Part shown: positions 1-8,854 of the stretch, one piece after another | Numbering within the stretch: the first letter of the stretch is position 1 | Layout of the letters: each line of letters opens with the position of its first letter | Source of the DNA: CAUZIZ01 sp965218775 | GTDB taxonomy: Bacteria > Acidobacteriota > UBA6911 > RPQK01 > JAJDTT01 | DNA: 64,000 nt | Direction of reading: 5' to 3' | Assembly: GCA_965218775.1 (NCBI GenBank) | Contig: CBDCLS010000004.1 | Location: 1,417,258-1,481,257 of the forward strand | Position numbers and translations under genes: made by a program | Notes under the pieces: generated by a model | What the model was told of the DNA's origin: nothing | The model's input: the letters and a program-made list of their open reading frames with translations, nothing else | The model's database searches: none

Positions 1-408
1 TCGGTCAAGGCCCGATCCCGGTCCCTGGTGCCGGTGGATCGCTTGGAGATCATCGTCAACGGCCAGGTCGCCCACAGCGTTCCCGCCTCCGATGATGGAG
101 ACCTCCGGTTGGAGGCGGAGGTCGAGCTTTCGAGGAGTTCCTGGATCGCGGCACGGGTCCTGGGTCCTGCTAGTCGATGGGTGCCGAACGACGCCCAGGC
201 CTTTGCCCACACCAGCCCTGTGTATTGCTATCTTGCAGGGCGTCCCATCCGATCTCCCGGCGATGCCCGCTTCTTTGTGAGCTGGATCGACGATCTGAGC
301 AGGAAGGTCGACCGGCATGGGGTCTTTTCCAAAGCTCAGCAGAAGAAGGAGGTCTTGGAGCTGTTCCGAAGGGCTCAGAAGGTCTACACCCGGCAGGCAG
401 CGGAGTAA
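1..408 (+). CDS. CehA/McbA-like metallohydrolase, C-terminal part (5' truncated by window edge)
   Basis: The frame is open to base 1, so the true start lies outside the window and about 135 residues of the C-terminus are seen. The segment beginning LEIIVNGQVAHSV, followed by a SWIAARVLGP stretch and a helix-rich tail (FFVSWIDDLSRKV...KKEVLELFRRAQKVY), is what normally closes CehA/McbA-type PHP-domain hydrolases, after the metal-binding domain. The catalytic residues are not visible, so this call rests on the tail alone. It ends in TAA at 406-408, 44 bases before the next gene on the same strand, which is compatible with an operon. Confidence 0.55.
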   Translation, partial: SVKARSRSLVPVDRLEIIVNGQVAHSVPASDDGDLRLEAEVELSRSSWIAARVLGPASRWVPNDAQAFAHTSPVYCYLAGRPIRSPGDARFFVSWIDDLSRKVDRHGVFSKAQQKKEVLELFRRAQKVYTRQAAE

Positions 409-452
409 AGCTCCTCTATAATCGGACGGAGTCTCGAAAGGAGGGTGAGTGC

Positions 453-2042
453 GTGAAAGAGGCGATCCTGACGACCGTATTCGTGACATTCTGGCTTTCA
501 GGCTGCGGGTCCACCACACCCGTTGAGACGAAGGAGTCAGTCCCCGCTGCCCAGCTGGGCAAGCACGAGTCGCGTCGACAGGAAGCCCGATGGCGGCAAC
601 GGCGCATCATCTTCAACAACGACGGCGATGACAATCTCTTCCTCCCCCTGGGGACTCCGGCAACAGCCAGGAATCTGCTGGAGCGTCGAACCCTCCCGCT
701 GAAGAACACCCTCGTGGACACCATCTTCTACTGCACCACCCAGAGCTTTGGCGCTTATAGCCACAGAACACAAGTGGCAGAGCAGCACTTCCAGGACCTT
801 CCCAGGGAGGGTTTCCGCAACGCGACCCGGGAGCTTGCCCAGCAGGGAACGGATTCCCTGGCCATCATGGTGGACCACTGCCGGCGGGAGGGAATCGAAA
901 TCTTCGCAAGCGTGAGGATGAACGACGTCCACGACGCCACATCCGAATACTCTTCGCTGGGATCCGACTTCAAGAAACGCAATCCCGGCTACCTGTTCGG
1001 CACCCCTGAGAAACCACCCCTCTTCGGCTACTGGTCCGGAGTGGACTTCGGTCAGACCGCTGTCCGCGACCATGCCTTCCGCATCCTCGAAGAGCTGATC
1101 CGAAACTACGACATCGACGGTCTGGAGCTGGATTTCTGGCGCCATCCTCCCTTCTTCAAGACCCACGCCTGGGGTCAGACGGCGACCCGGGAAGAGCTGG
1201 AGAGCTTGACGGATCTCCTGCGCCGCCTCCGTCGGGCGGCCGACAGCCGCAGCAGGGAGAGGGGACGACCGGTCCTGCTGGCCGCTCGGGTGCTGGAGTC
1301 GGTGGAGGTGAGCCGTGATCTGGGCCTGGATCTCATCACCTGGCTGCAGGAGGACCTGATCGATCTCCTCATCGTGGGAGAGGTCGGCCTGACCCCGTGG
1401 GAGGACCTCATAGAGCTGGGGCATCGCTTCGGCGTTCCCGTCTATCCCTGTATCAGGCGGACCATGATCCAGGCCCACCGGGGCTCCGCCGAGATCCTCC
1501 GGGCCCAGGCGCTGGAGGCCTGGAAGAAGGGGGCGGATGGGATCTACCTCTTCAACCTCTTTCCCGAAGACGCCTACACCGGGATCTTCAGAGAGCTGGG
1601 AGATCCCGAGGCCCTGGAGAGGTTGGACAAGATCTACAGCCTGGATCCGGTCGGGCGAGAGTCCTTCGGCCGCTACATCCCCAACTTCTGGCGACACAAG
1701 GCGCAGAAGCCCTTTTCGTCGGCGTCGCCCGTGGAGCTGCAGAGGGACAGACGATACCAGATTCCCCTTTACCTGGCGGATCGGGCGCTGGAGGTCCAGG
1801 GCGAGCCGGGGCCCACTCTCGACCTGCGGCTCCAGGCCGAGGAGCTGCAGGGGGGACAGGCTCCTGCGCTTGTCGTAAACGGGTATCGGTTGTCTCCCCT
1901 AGCAGCGTCGGGAGAAGAGATCCGCTATGGAGTGACCGCCAGCCAGCTCAAGACGGGATACAACCTCTTTCAGATCCAGTCCCAGGGAGCCTCCCCGATC
2001 CGCCTGAAGGACATTCTGGTGGAGGTCCGGTATCCGCGCTGA
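453..2042 (+). CDS. Lipoprotein with glycoside-hydrolase-like (GHL10-type) TIM-barrel
   Basis: 529 residues. I chose the GTG at 453 because it has AAGGAGG about 8 bases upstream and begins a lipoprotein signal (KEAILTTVFVTFWLSGC, lipobox LSGC). The longer reading frame upstream overlaps the preceding gene and has no such signal. Residues about 60-400 read like a sugar-acting TIM barrel: GIEIFASVRMND, then DIDGLELDFWRHP (a (D)xE-type strand end typical of GHL10/GH13-like barrels), then VGEVGL and GADGIYLFN strands. The last 120 residues look like a small beta domain. It probably acts on a carbohydrate at the cell surface; the substrate is unknown and the exact family is not certain. Confidence 0.6.
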   Translation: MKEAILTTVFVTFWLSGCGSTTPVETKESVPAAQLGKHESRRQEARWRQRRIIFNNDGDDNLFLPLGTPATARNLLERRTLPLKNTLVDTIFYCTTQSFGAYSHRTQVAEQHFQDLPREGFRNATRELAQQGTDSLAIMVDHCRREGIEIFASVRMNDVHDATSEYSSLGSDFKKRNPGYLFGTPEKPPLFGYWSGVDFGQTAVRDHAFRILEELIRNYDIDGLELDFWRHPPFFKTHAWGQTATREELESLTDLLRRLRRAADSRSRERGRPVLLAARVLESVEVSRDLGLDLITWLQEDLIDLLIVGEVGLTPWEDLIELGHRFGVPVYPCIRRTMIQAHRGSAEILRAQALEAWKKGADGIYLFNLFPEDAYTGIFRELGDPEALERLDKIYSLDPVGRESFGRYIPNFWRHKAQKPFSSASPVELQRDRRYQIPLYLADRALEVQGEPGPTLDLRLQAEELQGGQAPALVVNGYRLSPLAASGEEIRYGVTASQLKTGYNLFQIQSQGASPIRLKDILVEVRYPR

Positions 2043-2047
2043 ATCTC

Positions 2048-2497
2048 TCCCCCCTTGCCCTCGCCGTTTCCTTCAAACTTGCCTTTGCCTTTGCCTTTGC
2101 CTTCCCCCTTGACCTTGCCTTATCCCGCATTTCTCATCGCCGGTCTACTACGTCGCCGCAATCATCCGCCCTGGCTGTGTTTCGCTCGGTCGGCCTCCTC
2201 GACGTACTGTACAAGTACGACTGCGGAGGCGCGGTCGCAAGCCTTGCCAGGACGGCCCTTGCGACGCCTCGCTACGACAGGCGATGAGAAATGCGGGTTA
2301 TCCCTTCTTCCATCCAGGCTCTTGATCAACCCGGCCAGCATTGAAACGAGTTCAAGCAGGATCTGTTCCCCTCGGCCCAGGGGGAAACGAGGGATGAAGA
2401 TTGTCCTTTGGATGGGCGCAAGAAGAATCTGGAAGAACAGGGAAAGGCAGAGGCACAGGCAAAGGCAAGTTTGAAGGCGAGGGCAAGGGCAAGGCGC
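2048..2497. repeat. Word-hairpin of the GGCAAA family, copy a, interrupted by a MITE
   Basis: The left arm (about 2054-2115) is made of CTTGCC, CTCGCC and TTTGCC words. The right arm (about 2440-2497) contains the complementary words GGCAAA, GGCGAG and GGGCAA. Both arms carry the same CTTCAAACTTGCC block in inverted orientation, so they can pair over roughly 50 bases with small bulges. The loop now holds MITE copy 1 (2124-2297) plus about 130 bases of unassigned sequence. It lies immediately 3' of the lipoprotein gene. Confidence 0.7.
2124..2297 (+). mobile_element. MITE family 1, copy 1 (174 bp, IS1380-like ends)
   Basis: The element is bounded by perfect inverted termini CCCGCATTTCTCATCGCC and its complement, and flanked by the 4-bp direct repeat TTAT (2120-2123 and 2298-2301). 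It has no coding capacity of its own. The interior is an imperfect palindrome centred on GTACTGTACAAGTAC near the middle. Two further copies lie at 14653-14827 and 25009-25183. The first 13 terminal bases differ from the resident IS1380 end (CCCGGATTTCTCA) at one position. Confidence 0.9.
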
Positions 2498-2501
2498 CAA
2501 A

Positions 2502-2808
2502 CAGGTACACGAGCGGCTGCCGGTCATAGACCGGCGACTACAAAGAAGAGTTCCCTCTTTCAGCGTTCTTCCACAGCCCGGAGCTGACTCGCACTTCGAG
2601 TTCGCCCACCGAGCGGTCACCACCTGGTCATCGGACCCGATCACTCTCGAATCCCGACGGAATGGAGGTCGCCCCCCTGCTCTCAAAGGCTTCGTAGATT
2701 GCTGTTCCCATCACACCCTCCATGGAGTCTGTCGGAGTAATGTGCACGAGAATCCGATCAGAGAGCGCCGGCTGTTACCTGGAAGTGCCCCACCTTGGCG
2801 TTCGCATC
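2502..2808. other. Gene-free stretch
   Basis: No convincing gene is seen. A short minus-strand frame (2628-2774) could be the tail of a degraded protein, but it has no start and no family resemblance. The stretch separates the first hairpin from the 3' end of the ABC-transporter operon, so it is the meeting point of convergent transcription. Confidence 0.4.
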
Positions 2809-3927
2809 CTATGCCGAAGAAAGATCTGCCGAGGGCGCTAGCAGATTCACCGACGATTCCCTATGAAAGAGGTGACACCACTGGCCGTCGAACTGCAGGG
2901 AGACGCGCTCTCCTACATGGAGATCCAGGGAGGGTGGCGTGATTGCAACAATCGACGTCTCGCCCAAAATCAATTCGACGTGTAATTCCCGGCCAATCGG
3001 CTCCAGTACGTCGACGATTCCCTGCATCGCCGGGCTCGTTGCAACCTGCCTGGCCACACAGATGTGCTCCGGTCGAATCCCAAGCGTGACGTTTTCAACC
3101 GGTGGTAGTCGATCCAATGCCTGACAAAGATGCCCGGGAATGGAGTACGAAAAGTCAGCGGATAGGAACTTGAGACCGCATTCATCACTCTTGATCACGC
3201 CATCAAAAAAGTTCATTGAAGGGCTGCCGACGAAATACGCGACGAACTGGTTGGCAGGCTTCTCGTAGATCTCGCGAGGCGTGGCATGTTGCTGGAGCCT
3301 CCCATTTCTGAGTACGGCAATCCTCTCTCCGACAGTCATCGCCTCTTCCTGGTCGTGGGTTACGTAAACGGTGGTGCGTTTCAGCTGTCGGTGCAGTTTC
3401 TTCAGCTCTCCGCGCATGTGAATCCGAAGTTTAGCGTCTAGATTGCTGAGTGGCTCGTCCATGAGAAACACGTTGGGCTCTCGAACGATAGCGCGCCCAA
3501 GGGCGACGCGTTGCTGTTCGCCACCGCTCAATTGAGAGGGTTTGCGATCGAGGAGTTGGGTAATCTCCAGATTCTCACTGACGTCGGCTGCTCGCCTTTT
3601 GATCTCGGCAACTGGCACCCCACGCACTTTCAGATCGAACGTCAGGTTTTCGTAGACGGTCATATGGGGATAGAGTGCATAGTTCTGAAAAACCATGGCG
3701 AGGTTTCGATCTTTGGGCGGCAGGTTCGTTACATCCTCGTCTCCAATGTGAATCGATCCGCTGTCGGGATGTTCCAAGCCTGCGATCATCCGCAACGTCG
3801 TTGTCTTGCCGCAGCCCGAAGGGCCCAGAAGAATCAGGAACTCACCGTCTTCGATGCACATGGACAGCTCACGAACAGCCTCGGTTTCTCCAAATCGCTT
3901 GTGCACACGGTCCAGCCTTACGCGCAT
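2809..3927 (-). CDS. ABC transporter ATP-binding protein, MalK/UgpC type
   Basis: 372 residues. It energises the importer formed with the two permeases just upstream. Visible motifs are Walker A GPSGCGKTT, Q-loop (VFQNYALYPHMT), signature LSGGEQQR, Walker B VFLMDEPLSNLD and the H-loop in YVTHDQEEAMT. The C-terminal 120 residues form the TOBE/regulatory domain usual for the CUT1 (carbohydrate) subfamily, and the length is normal. I prefer the ATG at 3927, which follows AAGGA and lies 7 bases after the permease stop; a GTG nine codons earlier would overlap the permease. It is the last gene of the minus-strand operon. The substrate cannot be read from the sequence. Confidence 0.93.
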   Translation of the reverse strand: MRVRLDRVHKRFGETEAVRELSMCIEDGEFLILLGPSGCGKTTTLRMIAGLEHPDSGSIHIGDEDVTNLPPKDRNLAMVFQNYALYPHMTVYENLTFDLKVRGVPVAEIKRRAADVSENLEITQLLDRKPSQLSGGEQQRVALGRAIVREPNVFLMDEPLSNLDAKLRIHMRGELKKLHRQLKRTTVYVTHDQEEAMTVGERIAVLRNGRLQQHATPREIYEKPANQFVAYFVGSPSMNFFDGVIKSDECGLKFLSADFSYSIPGHLCQALDRLPPVENVTLGIRPEHICVARQVATSPAMQGIVDVLEPIGRELHVELILGETSIVAITPPSLDLHVGERVSLQFDGQWCHLFHRESSVNLLAPSADLSSA

Positions 3928-3934
3928 GTGAACG

Positions 3935-4807
3935 TCATTCCTTGATGGCACCAAAGGTCAGCCCTCGGATCACGTATTTTTGCAGCACAAATGCAGTCAG
4001 CAGGATGGGGAAGATGCTGACGGCCGTGAGTGTGAACAACGGACCGAACCGTGGCTCCATGGATCCGGTGTAGAGCAACCCCGGAATGATTGTGGGCAGC
4101 GTGATCACCCGAGAGCGGGTCAACATCACGGCAAACAGAAACTCGTTCCACGCGAATATGAAGCAAAAGAGCATGGTGACCGCCACACCCGGCAGCGCCA
4201 GGGGAAACGTCACTCGCAAGAGCGCCCGGACGCGCGAGCATCCGCCAATCAGGGCCGCCTCTTCCACTTCCTTCGGAATTTCGGCAAAAAATCCCCGGAG
4301 CAGCCAGACTGCCAACGGAAGATTGAATGTGGTGTAGATGATGATCAAACCGAGATAGGTGTCCAGCAGACGCAGCTCACGAAACAACAGGAAGTAGGGG
4401 ATGACCAGGCTGATGGGCGGAAGAATCCGCTGTGAGATGATCCAGATGCTGAAGTGTTTTCCGCCTGTCTTGAATCGAGCGATACTATACGCGGCCGGGA
4501 CCGCGAGCACGATGACCAGGAGCGTGTTGAGAAGCGCAATGATGGCGCTGTCCCCGATGGACTTGAGCCCGCCGAGCCCGCCCTCGGAGGTGGGTGCCAG
4601 GGCGTGCTCCCAGTTTTCCTGGATGGCCTGCGGAATGTGCTGGGGTATGAAGACTGGAGGATCGCTGAAGATTTCGATGTTCAGTTTGAACGTCGAGAGC
4701 AACATCCACAGGACGGGGGAGGCAGAGAAGGCCAACAGCAATACGACGAATCCGTAGCGTCCGGCAAGGCTCATCGTCTCGGCATTCGACCGGCGTCTGT
4801 AGCTCAT
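3935..4807 (-). CDS. Carbohydrate-type ABC transporter permease (MalG-like)
   Basis: 290 residues with about six hydrophobic helices. The cytoplasmic EAA loop is clear (EVEEAALIGGCSRVRALLRV), followed by FPLALPGV; this loop docks on the ATPase. The N-terminal segment before the first long periplasmic loop (FKLNIEIFSDPPVF) is typical of MalG-type subunits. The start overlaps the stop of the upstream permease by 4 bases (ATGA), indicating translational coupling. The length is normal for the family. Confidence 0.93.
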   Translation of the reverse strand: MSYRRRSNAETMSLAGRYGFVVLLLAFSASPVLWMLLSTFKLNIEIFSDPPVFIPQHIPQAIQENWEHALAPTSEGGLGGLKSIGDSAIIALLNTLLVIVLAVPAAYSIARFKTGGKHFSIWIISQRILPPISLVIPYFLLFRELRLLDTYLGLIIIYTTFNLPLAVWLLRGFFAEIPKEVEEAALIGGCSRVRALLRVTFPLALPGVAVTMLFCFIFAWNEFLFAVMLTRSRVITLPTIIPGLLYTGSMEPRFGPLFTLTAVSIFPILLTAFVLQKYVIRGLTFGAIKE

Positions 4808-5661
4808 TCGACTCGGAACACCTTGAAAAAGACGACGATGCCAACCAGTGCCAACAGGAGCATGGTGAAGGAGAGCGCCGCGCCGTATCCCATGCGAAAG
4901 AACTTGAATCCGACCTCGTAGATGTAGAGGTTCAGCGTTTCGGAGCTGGTTCCCGGCCCGCCACGGGTGAGCAGATACGCGGTATCAAAAAACTTGCCGA
5001 AGGAATCGATGCCCCGCAACAGGAGGGCAATGGCGATCACAGGCATGAGCATGGGGAGTGAAATCGAGCGGAGTATTCTCCATTCCGACGCACCACCGAT
5101 TCGCGCTGCTTCCAACGGCTCGCGTGGGATCGACTGAAACCCGGCCAGCAGAATCAGGAGCATGAATGGCGTCCATTGCCAGATGTCAATCAACATGAGG
5201 CACGGCAAGGCATTGGTCGGAGTTGCCAGCCATTCCACCTTTCCCAGCCCAATCAGTCCGAGGCAGTAGTTGAGCAAGCCGAAGTTGATGTCGAAAAGCG
5301 GCAGCCAGATGGCGCCGACTGCCACCGGCGCGATCATCACCGGAGCCAGAAGAAGTGAACCGATCAGACGGAGACCTCCAACCCCTCGGCTCAACACGAA
5401 CGCGCCCGTAAAACCCAGTAGAAACTGGATGCCCACTGTCGTCACGACAAAGAAACACGAACGGACGATGGCCCAGTAGAACCGTTCATCCCAAAGAATG
5501 TTGGCATAGTTTTCAAGCCCGACGAACTGGGGCTCCGGGCTCGGTAGCTGCCAGCTGTGGAAGCTCAGACGCAACGCATAGACCAGGGGAAAGATACCCA
5601 GGATCAGAATCGCCAATGCGCAAGGGAGAACCAGGAGTCGGGCCAGGGTACGATCTCTCAC
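4804..5661 (-). CDS. Carbohydrate-type ABC transporter permease (MalF-like)
   Basis: 285 residues with about six membrane helices. The EAA loop reads EPLEAARIGGASEWRILRSI, followed by LPMLMPV. It pairs with the MalG-like subunit to form the translocation pore; the genes overlap by 4 bases. About 270 bases, including a long GGCAAA-type hairpin, separate it from the solute-binding protein gene upstream. That layout recalls REP hairpins between malE and malF in enteric bacteria, which allow more binding protein than permease to be made. For this organism that is inference. Confidence 0.92.
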   Translation of the reverse strand: MRDRTLARLLVLPCALAILILGIFPLVYALRLSFHSWQLPSPEPQFVGLENYANILWDERFYWAIVRSCFFVVTTVGIQFLLGFTGAFVLSRGVGGLRLIGSLLLAPVMIAPVAVGAIWLPLFDINFGLLNYCLGLIGLGKVEWLATPTNALPCLMLIDIWQWTPFMLLILLAGFQSIPREPLEAARIGGASEWRILRSISLPMLMPVIAIALLLRGIDSFGKFFDTAYLLTRGGPGTSSETLNLYIYEVGFKFFRMGYGAALSFTMLLLALVGIVVFFKVFRVE

Positions 5662-5694
5662 AACGTTGTCGCAGATTCTGGGACGCGCCTAGCA

Positions 5695-5880
5695 GTAGCG
5701 AGCCACCTCATACCGCCGAGGACGTTTGTCTGTGTTGAGTCCTCCTCCTACCCTTGCCCTTTGCCTTTGCCTGTGCCTTTGCCTTCATCCTTGATTTGTC
5801 GTCTTGCGTCAGGGTGAGGCAGGGGCAGGGGTGACGTCAAAGGCAAAGGCACGTCGAAGGGCCAGGCAAAGGCAAGGGAG
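5695..5880. repeat. Word-hairpin of the GGCAAA family, copy b, with conserved flank
   Basis: The arms read CCCTTGCC-TTTGCCTTTGCC (about 5752-5795) and GGCAAAGGCA...GGCAAAGGCAAGGG (about 5840-5879), around a core that includes CGTCTTGCGTCAGGGTGAGG. The same core recurs in copy d (59198-59324) in inverted orientation. The left flank (5717-5760) is nearly identical, inverted, to the right flank of copy c (about 42550-42600). A separate 26-28-base dispersed repeat starts at 5695. The element lies between the binding-protein gene and the permease genes of one operon. Confidence 0.75.
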
Positions 5881-5930
5881 CTATCCTCATATTCGATCAG
5901 TCTGTGAACTTTTTCTCGACCAAGGGGTCT

Positions 5931-7412
5931 CTAGTCGCTGGGTACAAGGTTCAGCTGTTGCATGGCCGAGAGCTGGGATTTCCAGGCCCGCTTCTGCCCT
6001 TCCACACCACGTCGCCGGGTGATGGCTCGCCACTCGGTGGCCACGCGATCGAGTGCCTGTTGGGGGCTGATGGATCGTTGGAGAGCCTCCTGCACATGGC
6101 GGCTGAGCACGTCATGGTATTCTTCCGCGCCGGGGATCGTGAGTTCTGGAAATCCGACGTCGAGGGCAGCCCTTGAGGCACTCAGGTACTCCTCCAGCCC
6201 GTCGAATCTCACCTTCCACAGCTCCGGATGATCCAGGTGATACGAGCGAAACGGATCACAATGGGAGTTTTCCTCACTGATGCTGGTCATGCTGACGTCT
6301 CGGCTGCTCATGAGACGAATGACCCGATAAGCCGCTTCCGGGTTCTGGCAGCTCCGGGAAACAGCCATCACGCGTCCCGAGACTAGCGCCGTTGCCCGAC
6401 GGATGGCGCCCGTGCCAGGATCCCGCACTCCAGGGCTGGGAGCGAATCCCACCTTCCCCACCACTTTCGACTGCGTTGGTCGATAGGCCGCCTTGCCCAC
6501 ATCCGGCCATCCGAAGATCATAGCCACTTTTCCAAAGAGAAGGTCCTCGCGCACGTTCCACCAGGTGTGACCAAGTGGGCCCGGCGTGTTATACCGAAAC
6601 GACTGGACGCAGTGCTCCAGGGCCGCAACGGCACCGGGAGAGTTGATCCGGGGCTCCATGTTCTCATCGAAGAAGAGCCCGCTGTAGCTGCCAAATCGAT
6701 TCAAGAACCAGGCGTAGGCTCGTGCCTTTCCCCAATACTCCGAAATCCCATAGAAATTGTCTGTCAGCACTTCCCCGGCCAATGTCTCGCCTGGCTTGCG
6801 AGTAAAGAACTCTGCGATGTCCAGCCACTCGTCCCAGGTGTCGGGCGGGCCCAAATCGTATCGATACCGTTGCTTGAAAGCCGACCTTTCCGCCGGGTGT
6901 CCGAACAGATCCTTCCGGTAATAGAGGAGAAAGTAGTCTCCGTCGTAGGGGAGGGCGTAGATCCTGCCCTCCCACTCGCTGTAGAGCTTGCGGAACGCCG
7001 GCAGGATGTCTAGGTAGTCGGGGGGATACTTCTGGACATACTCGTCCAGAGGCCTAAGAAAACCAGCTCCCATGTAGTCCCCGTTGTATCGCGCGAAGTA
7101 GACAACGATGTCGAAGGAACCGGTTCCCGTGATGAAATCCGTGAGAATCTTTTCGAAGAGCGTTCCGTATTCCAGTGGAACGATCTGAATCTCGACTCCA
7201 AGTTCTTCCTTGATCCGCGACATTCGATTGCGGAGCGCAATATCGACCGGTGCGGCCTCGATACCGACGTTGAGAGTCACACCCGAATAGGGCCGGCCGT
7301 CCATTTTGATTTCCTGCTGGCCGGTGCTGCTACAGGAGGAGAGGCTGATGACGGCCACCAGGCTCGACAGCAGCAGCGACTGAGTGGGCCAACGCCTCTT
7401 TGTTGCGTCCAT
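5931..7412 (-). CDS. Extracellular solute-binding lipoprotein of the ABC importer
   Basis: 493 residues from the ATG at 7412. It begins with a lipoprotein signal (TQSLLLSSLVAVISLSSC, lipobox LSSC), so it is anchored outside the membrane and delivers ligand to the permeases encoded downstream. The fold signs are those of family 1 sugar-type binding proteins: YSGVTLNVGIEA, the motif FITGTGSFDIVVY, LRPLDEYV near residue 150, and a tryptophan-rich ligand region (TWDEWLDIAEFFT). GGAGA precedes the ATG at short spacing. The reading frame is open for 82 codons further upstream, but that part is arginine-rich, overlaps phyH and has no signal, so I rejected it. Confidence 0.88.
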   Translation of the reverse strand: MDATKRRWPTQSLLLSSLVAVISLSSCSSTGQQEIKMDGRPYSGVTLNVGIEAAPVDIALRNRMSRIKEELGVEIQIVPLEYGTLFEKILTDFITGTGSFDIVVYFARYNGDYMGAGFLRPLDEYVQKYPPDYLDILPAFRKLYSEWEGRIYALPYDGDYFLLYYRKDLFGHPAERSAFKQRYRYDLGPPDTWDEWLDIAEFFTRKPGETLAGEVLTDNFYGISEYWGKARAYAWFLNRFGSYSGLFFDENMEPRINSPGAVAALEHCVQSFRYNTPGPLGHTWWNVREDLLFGKVAMIFGWPDVGKAAYRPTQSKVVGKVGFAPSPGVRDPGTGAIRRATALVSGRVMAVSRSCQNPEAAYRVIRLMSSRDVSMTSISEENSHCDPFRSYHLDHPELWKVRFDGLEEYLSASRAALDVGFPELTIPGAEEYHDVLSRHVQEALQRSISPQQALDRVATEWRAITRRRGVEGQKRAWKSQLSAMQQLNLVPSD

Positions 7413-7465
7413 TTCTCCAGGTTGCTGAAAGATCAATGGAAGACCCTCGGGGTGGTGTGCCCCCT

Positions 7466-8452
7466 CTACTCTGGCTTGATCTCGGGTAGGGCTGAATCGC
7501 CGCGGGAGATAAAGCCTGCCACGGGACTCTCGATACGGCCGTAGCCATTCCATATCTTGAATCCCAACAACTGCAGGAGATCGTTGCTCGCTTGTTCCAA
7601 CACGGCGGAATCGACGCCGGCGACGAAGTTCTCCTGGGTGCGGAACATGGGCCCGCAAAACGTCGTCAGAATGCCATAGCGAATCGACGTGCCCACGTTA
7701 GCTCCGGTACCGTGCCAGGTTCGCCCGTCGAAGACCATCGCCGTTCCAGCCTTCGCAGTGCCGGCGACCACTCGAACGCCCTCCCGATCGTTGGGGCGCT
7801 GGCCGGCGAGATGGCTCCCGGGAACAATCCGAGTGGCCCCATTCTCTTCGGTGAAGTCGACGAGCATCCACATGACGTTGACAGCCGCTCGGGGGGCAAT
7901 GAGCTCCGGTGGCTCGTCCTCCGTCCAATTGGATTGCTGACGCGAGATCGAGCCGACCGGGACCTTCCCAGGGCAGCGCCTAACCGGTTCGGGCATCCAC
8001 CACTGATCGGTGTGGAGATCCATGGCCAGTCCACCCGGTTTGACGATATTGGCCCCATAGCTGGAGAGCAGATACTCGGGACCGAGTGCGTAGTCGATGA
8101 GCTGCCGAACCGGTCGATTGGCAAGCAGATCCCGAAAAACCTGCCCCTTGTTCACCAGCATCCACAAGCGCTGGTTCACTCCCCCGGCGGCGGCTGTGAA
8201 CGCGTTTTGTTTCGGATGGCCGTCGTCGTCCCAGAAACGTCCCCAATCCTGTTTGGGTCCACCATCCTCATAGGCGACCCCCTGTTGACGCTCCGCCTCG
8301 GCCTGTTCCTTCAGGCGGCCCAGGAGCGCCTCCACCTGGTCGGCGGACATGGCATTTTCGATCAACGCGTAACCATGGGAGTCCAAATCTGACTTGACTT
8401 GATCCAGCACAGTCGTGGGCTGGGGAAGATCGAAGATAGGTTCGGACTTCAC
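7466..8452 (-). CDS. Phytanoyl-CoA dioxygenase (PhyH) family Fe(II)/2-oxoglutarate oxygenase
   Basis: About 328 residues. A HxD iron motif is visible in DLHTDQWWMPE, and the distal histidine probably lies in TWHGTGANVG, followed by RYGI; together they give the facial triad and 2-oxoglutarate site. PhyH members hydroxylate or otherwise oxidise small organic substrates. The GTG at 8452 follows GGGGGAG at good spacing and lies 26 bases after the Rieske gene. The longer frame overlaps that gene and is unlikely. Immediately downstream is the binding protein of the importer, suggesting that this enzyme works on the imported compound. Confidence 0.85.
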   Translation of the reverse strand: MKSEPIFDLPQPTTVLDQVKSDLDSHGYALIENAMSADQVEALLGRLKEQAEAERQQGVAYEDGGPKQDWGRFWDDDGHPKQNAFTAAAGGVNQRLWMLVNKGQVFRDLLANRPVRQLIDYALGPEYLLSSYGANIVKPGGLAMDLHTDQWWMPEPVRRCPGKVPVGSISRQQSNWTEDEPPELIAPRAAVNVMWMLVDFTEENGATRIVPGSHLAGQRPNDREGVRVVAGTAKAGTAMVFDGRTWHGTGANVGTSIRYGILTTFCGPMFRTQENFVAGVDSAVLEQASNDLLQLLGFKIWNGYGRIESPVAGFISRGDSALPEIKPE

Positions 8453-8477
8453 TATTCGGTTCTCCCCCCCTCGAGCC

Positions 8478-8852
8478 CTATTCAAGTTCAATAACGACAT
8501 CATTACCGGTGATGGTGACCGGGAATGTCTTGATACGTACCGCGGCGTCGAACAAGCATTTACCCGTGGCGATCTCGAAGGGCCAGGCATGCCAGGGGCA
8601 GCGCAGAATGCCACCTTCGTCGTCGACGGTGAGCGCGGCATCCGCGGACGAAGGTGGTGCGGTGGCGCCGAATCGTCCACTCACCTGGCCCAGGCAGACC
8701 GGACCCTGACGATGGGGACAAACGTTCCGCAGCGCGTAGAACGAGCCGTTCACGTTGAACACTCCGATGCCCGCCCGGCCCCGGATGGGGGCGATGATTC
8801 TGCGACTGCCAGGCGGAATCTCCGACACCCTGCCGACCACGACAGCAGCCAT
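8478..8852 (-). CDS. Rieske [2Fe-2S] ferredoxin-like protein
   Basis: 124 residues. Both halves of the Rieske cluster site are present: CPHRQGPVC near residue 45 (Cys-x-His) and CPWHAWPFE near residue 85 (Cys-x2-His). It resembles the soluble ferredoxin components of Rieske oxygenase systems and nitrite-reductase small subunits. No large oxygenase subunit lies next to it. The ATG at 8852 begins two bases after the stop of the amidohydrolase, and a TTG two codons earlier would overlap that stop, so the genes are tightly coupled. It may supply electrons to an oxidation step in the same pathway. Confidence 0.88.
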   Translation of the reverse strand: MAAVVVGRVSEIPPGSRRIIAPIRGRAGIGVFNVNGSFYALRNVCPHRQGPVCLGQVSGRFGATAPPSSADAALTVDDEGGILRCPWHAWPFEIATGKCLFDAAVRIKTFPVTITGNDVVIELE

Positions 8853-8854
8853 AC

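Noticed and set aside
177..452. Upstream extension of the lipoprotein frame
   Set aside because: It overlaps the preceding gene out of frame, and the lipobox and ribosome site fix the start at 453.
537..1697. Long minus-strand open frame opposite the lipoprotein gene
   Set aside because: It has no ribosome site or family resemblance, and the plus strand has a clear signal peptide and conserved motifs.
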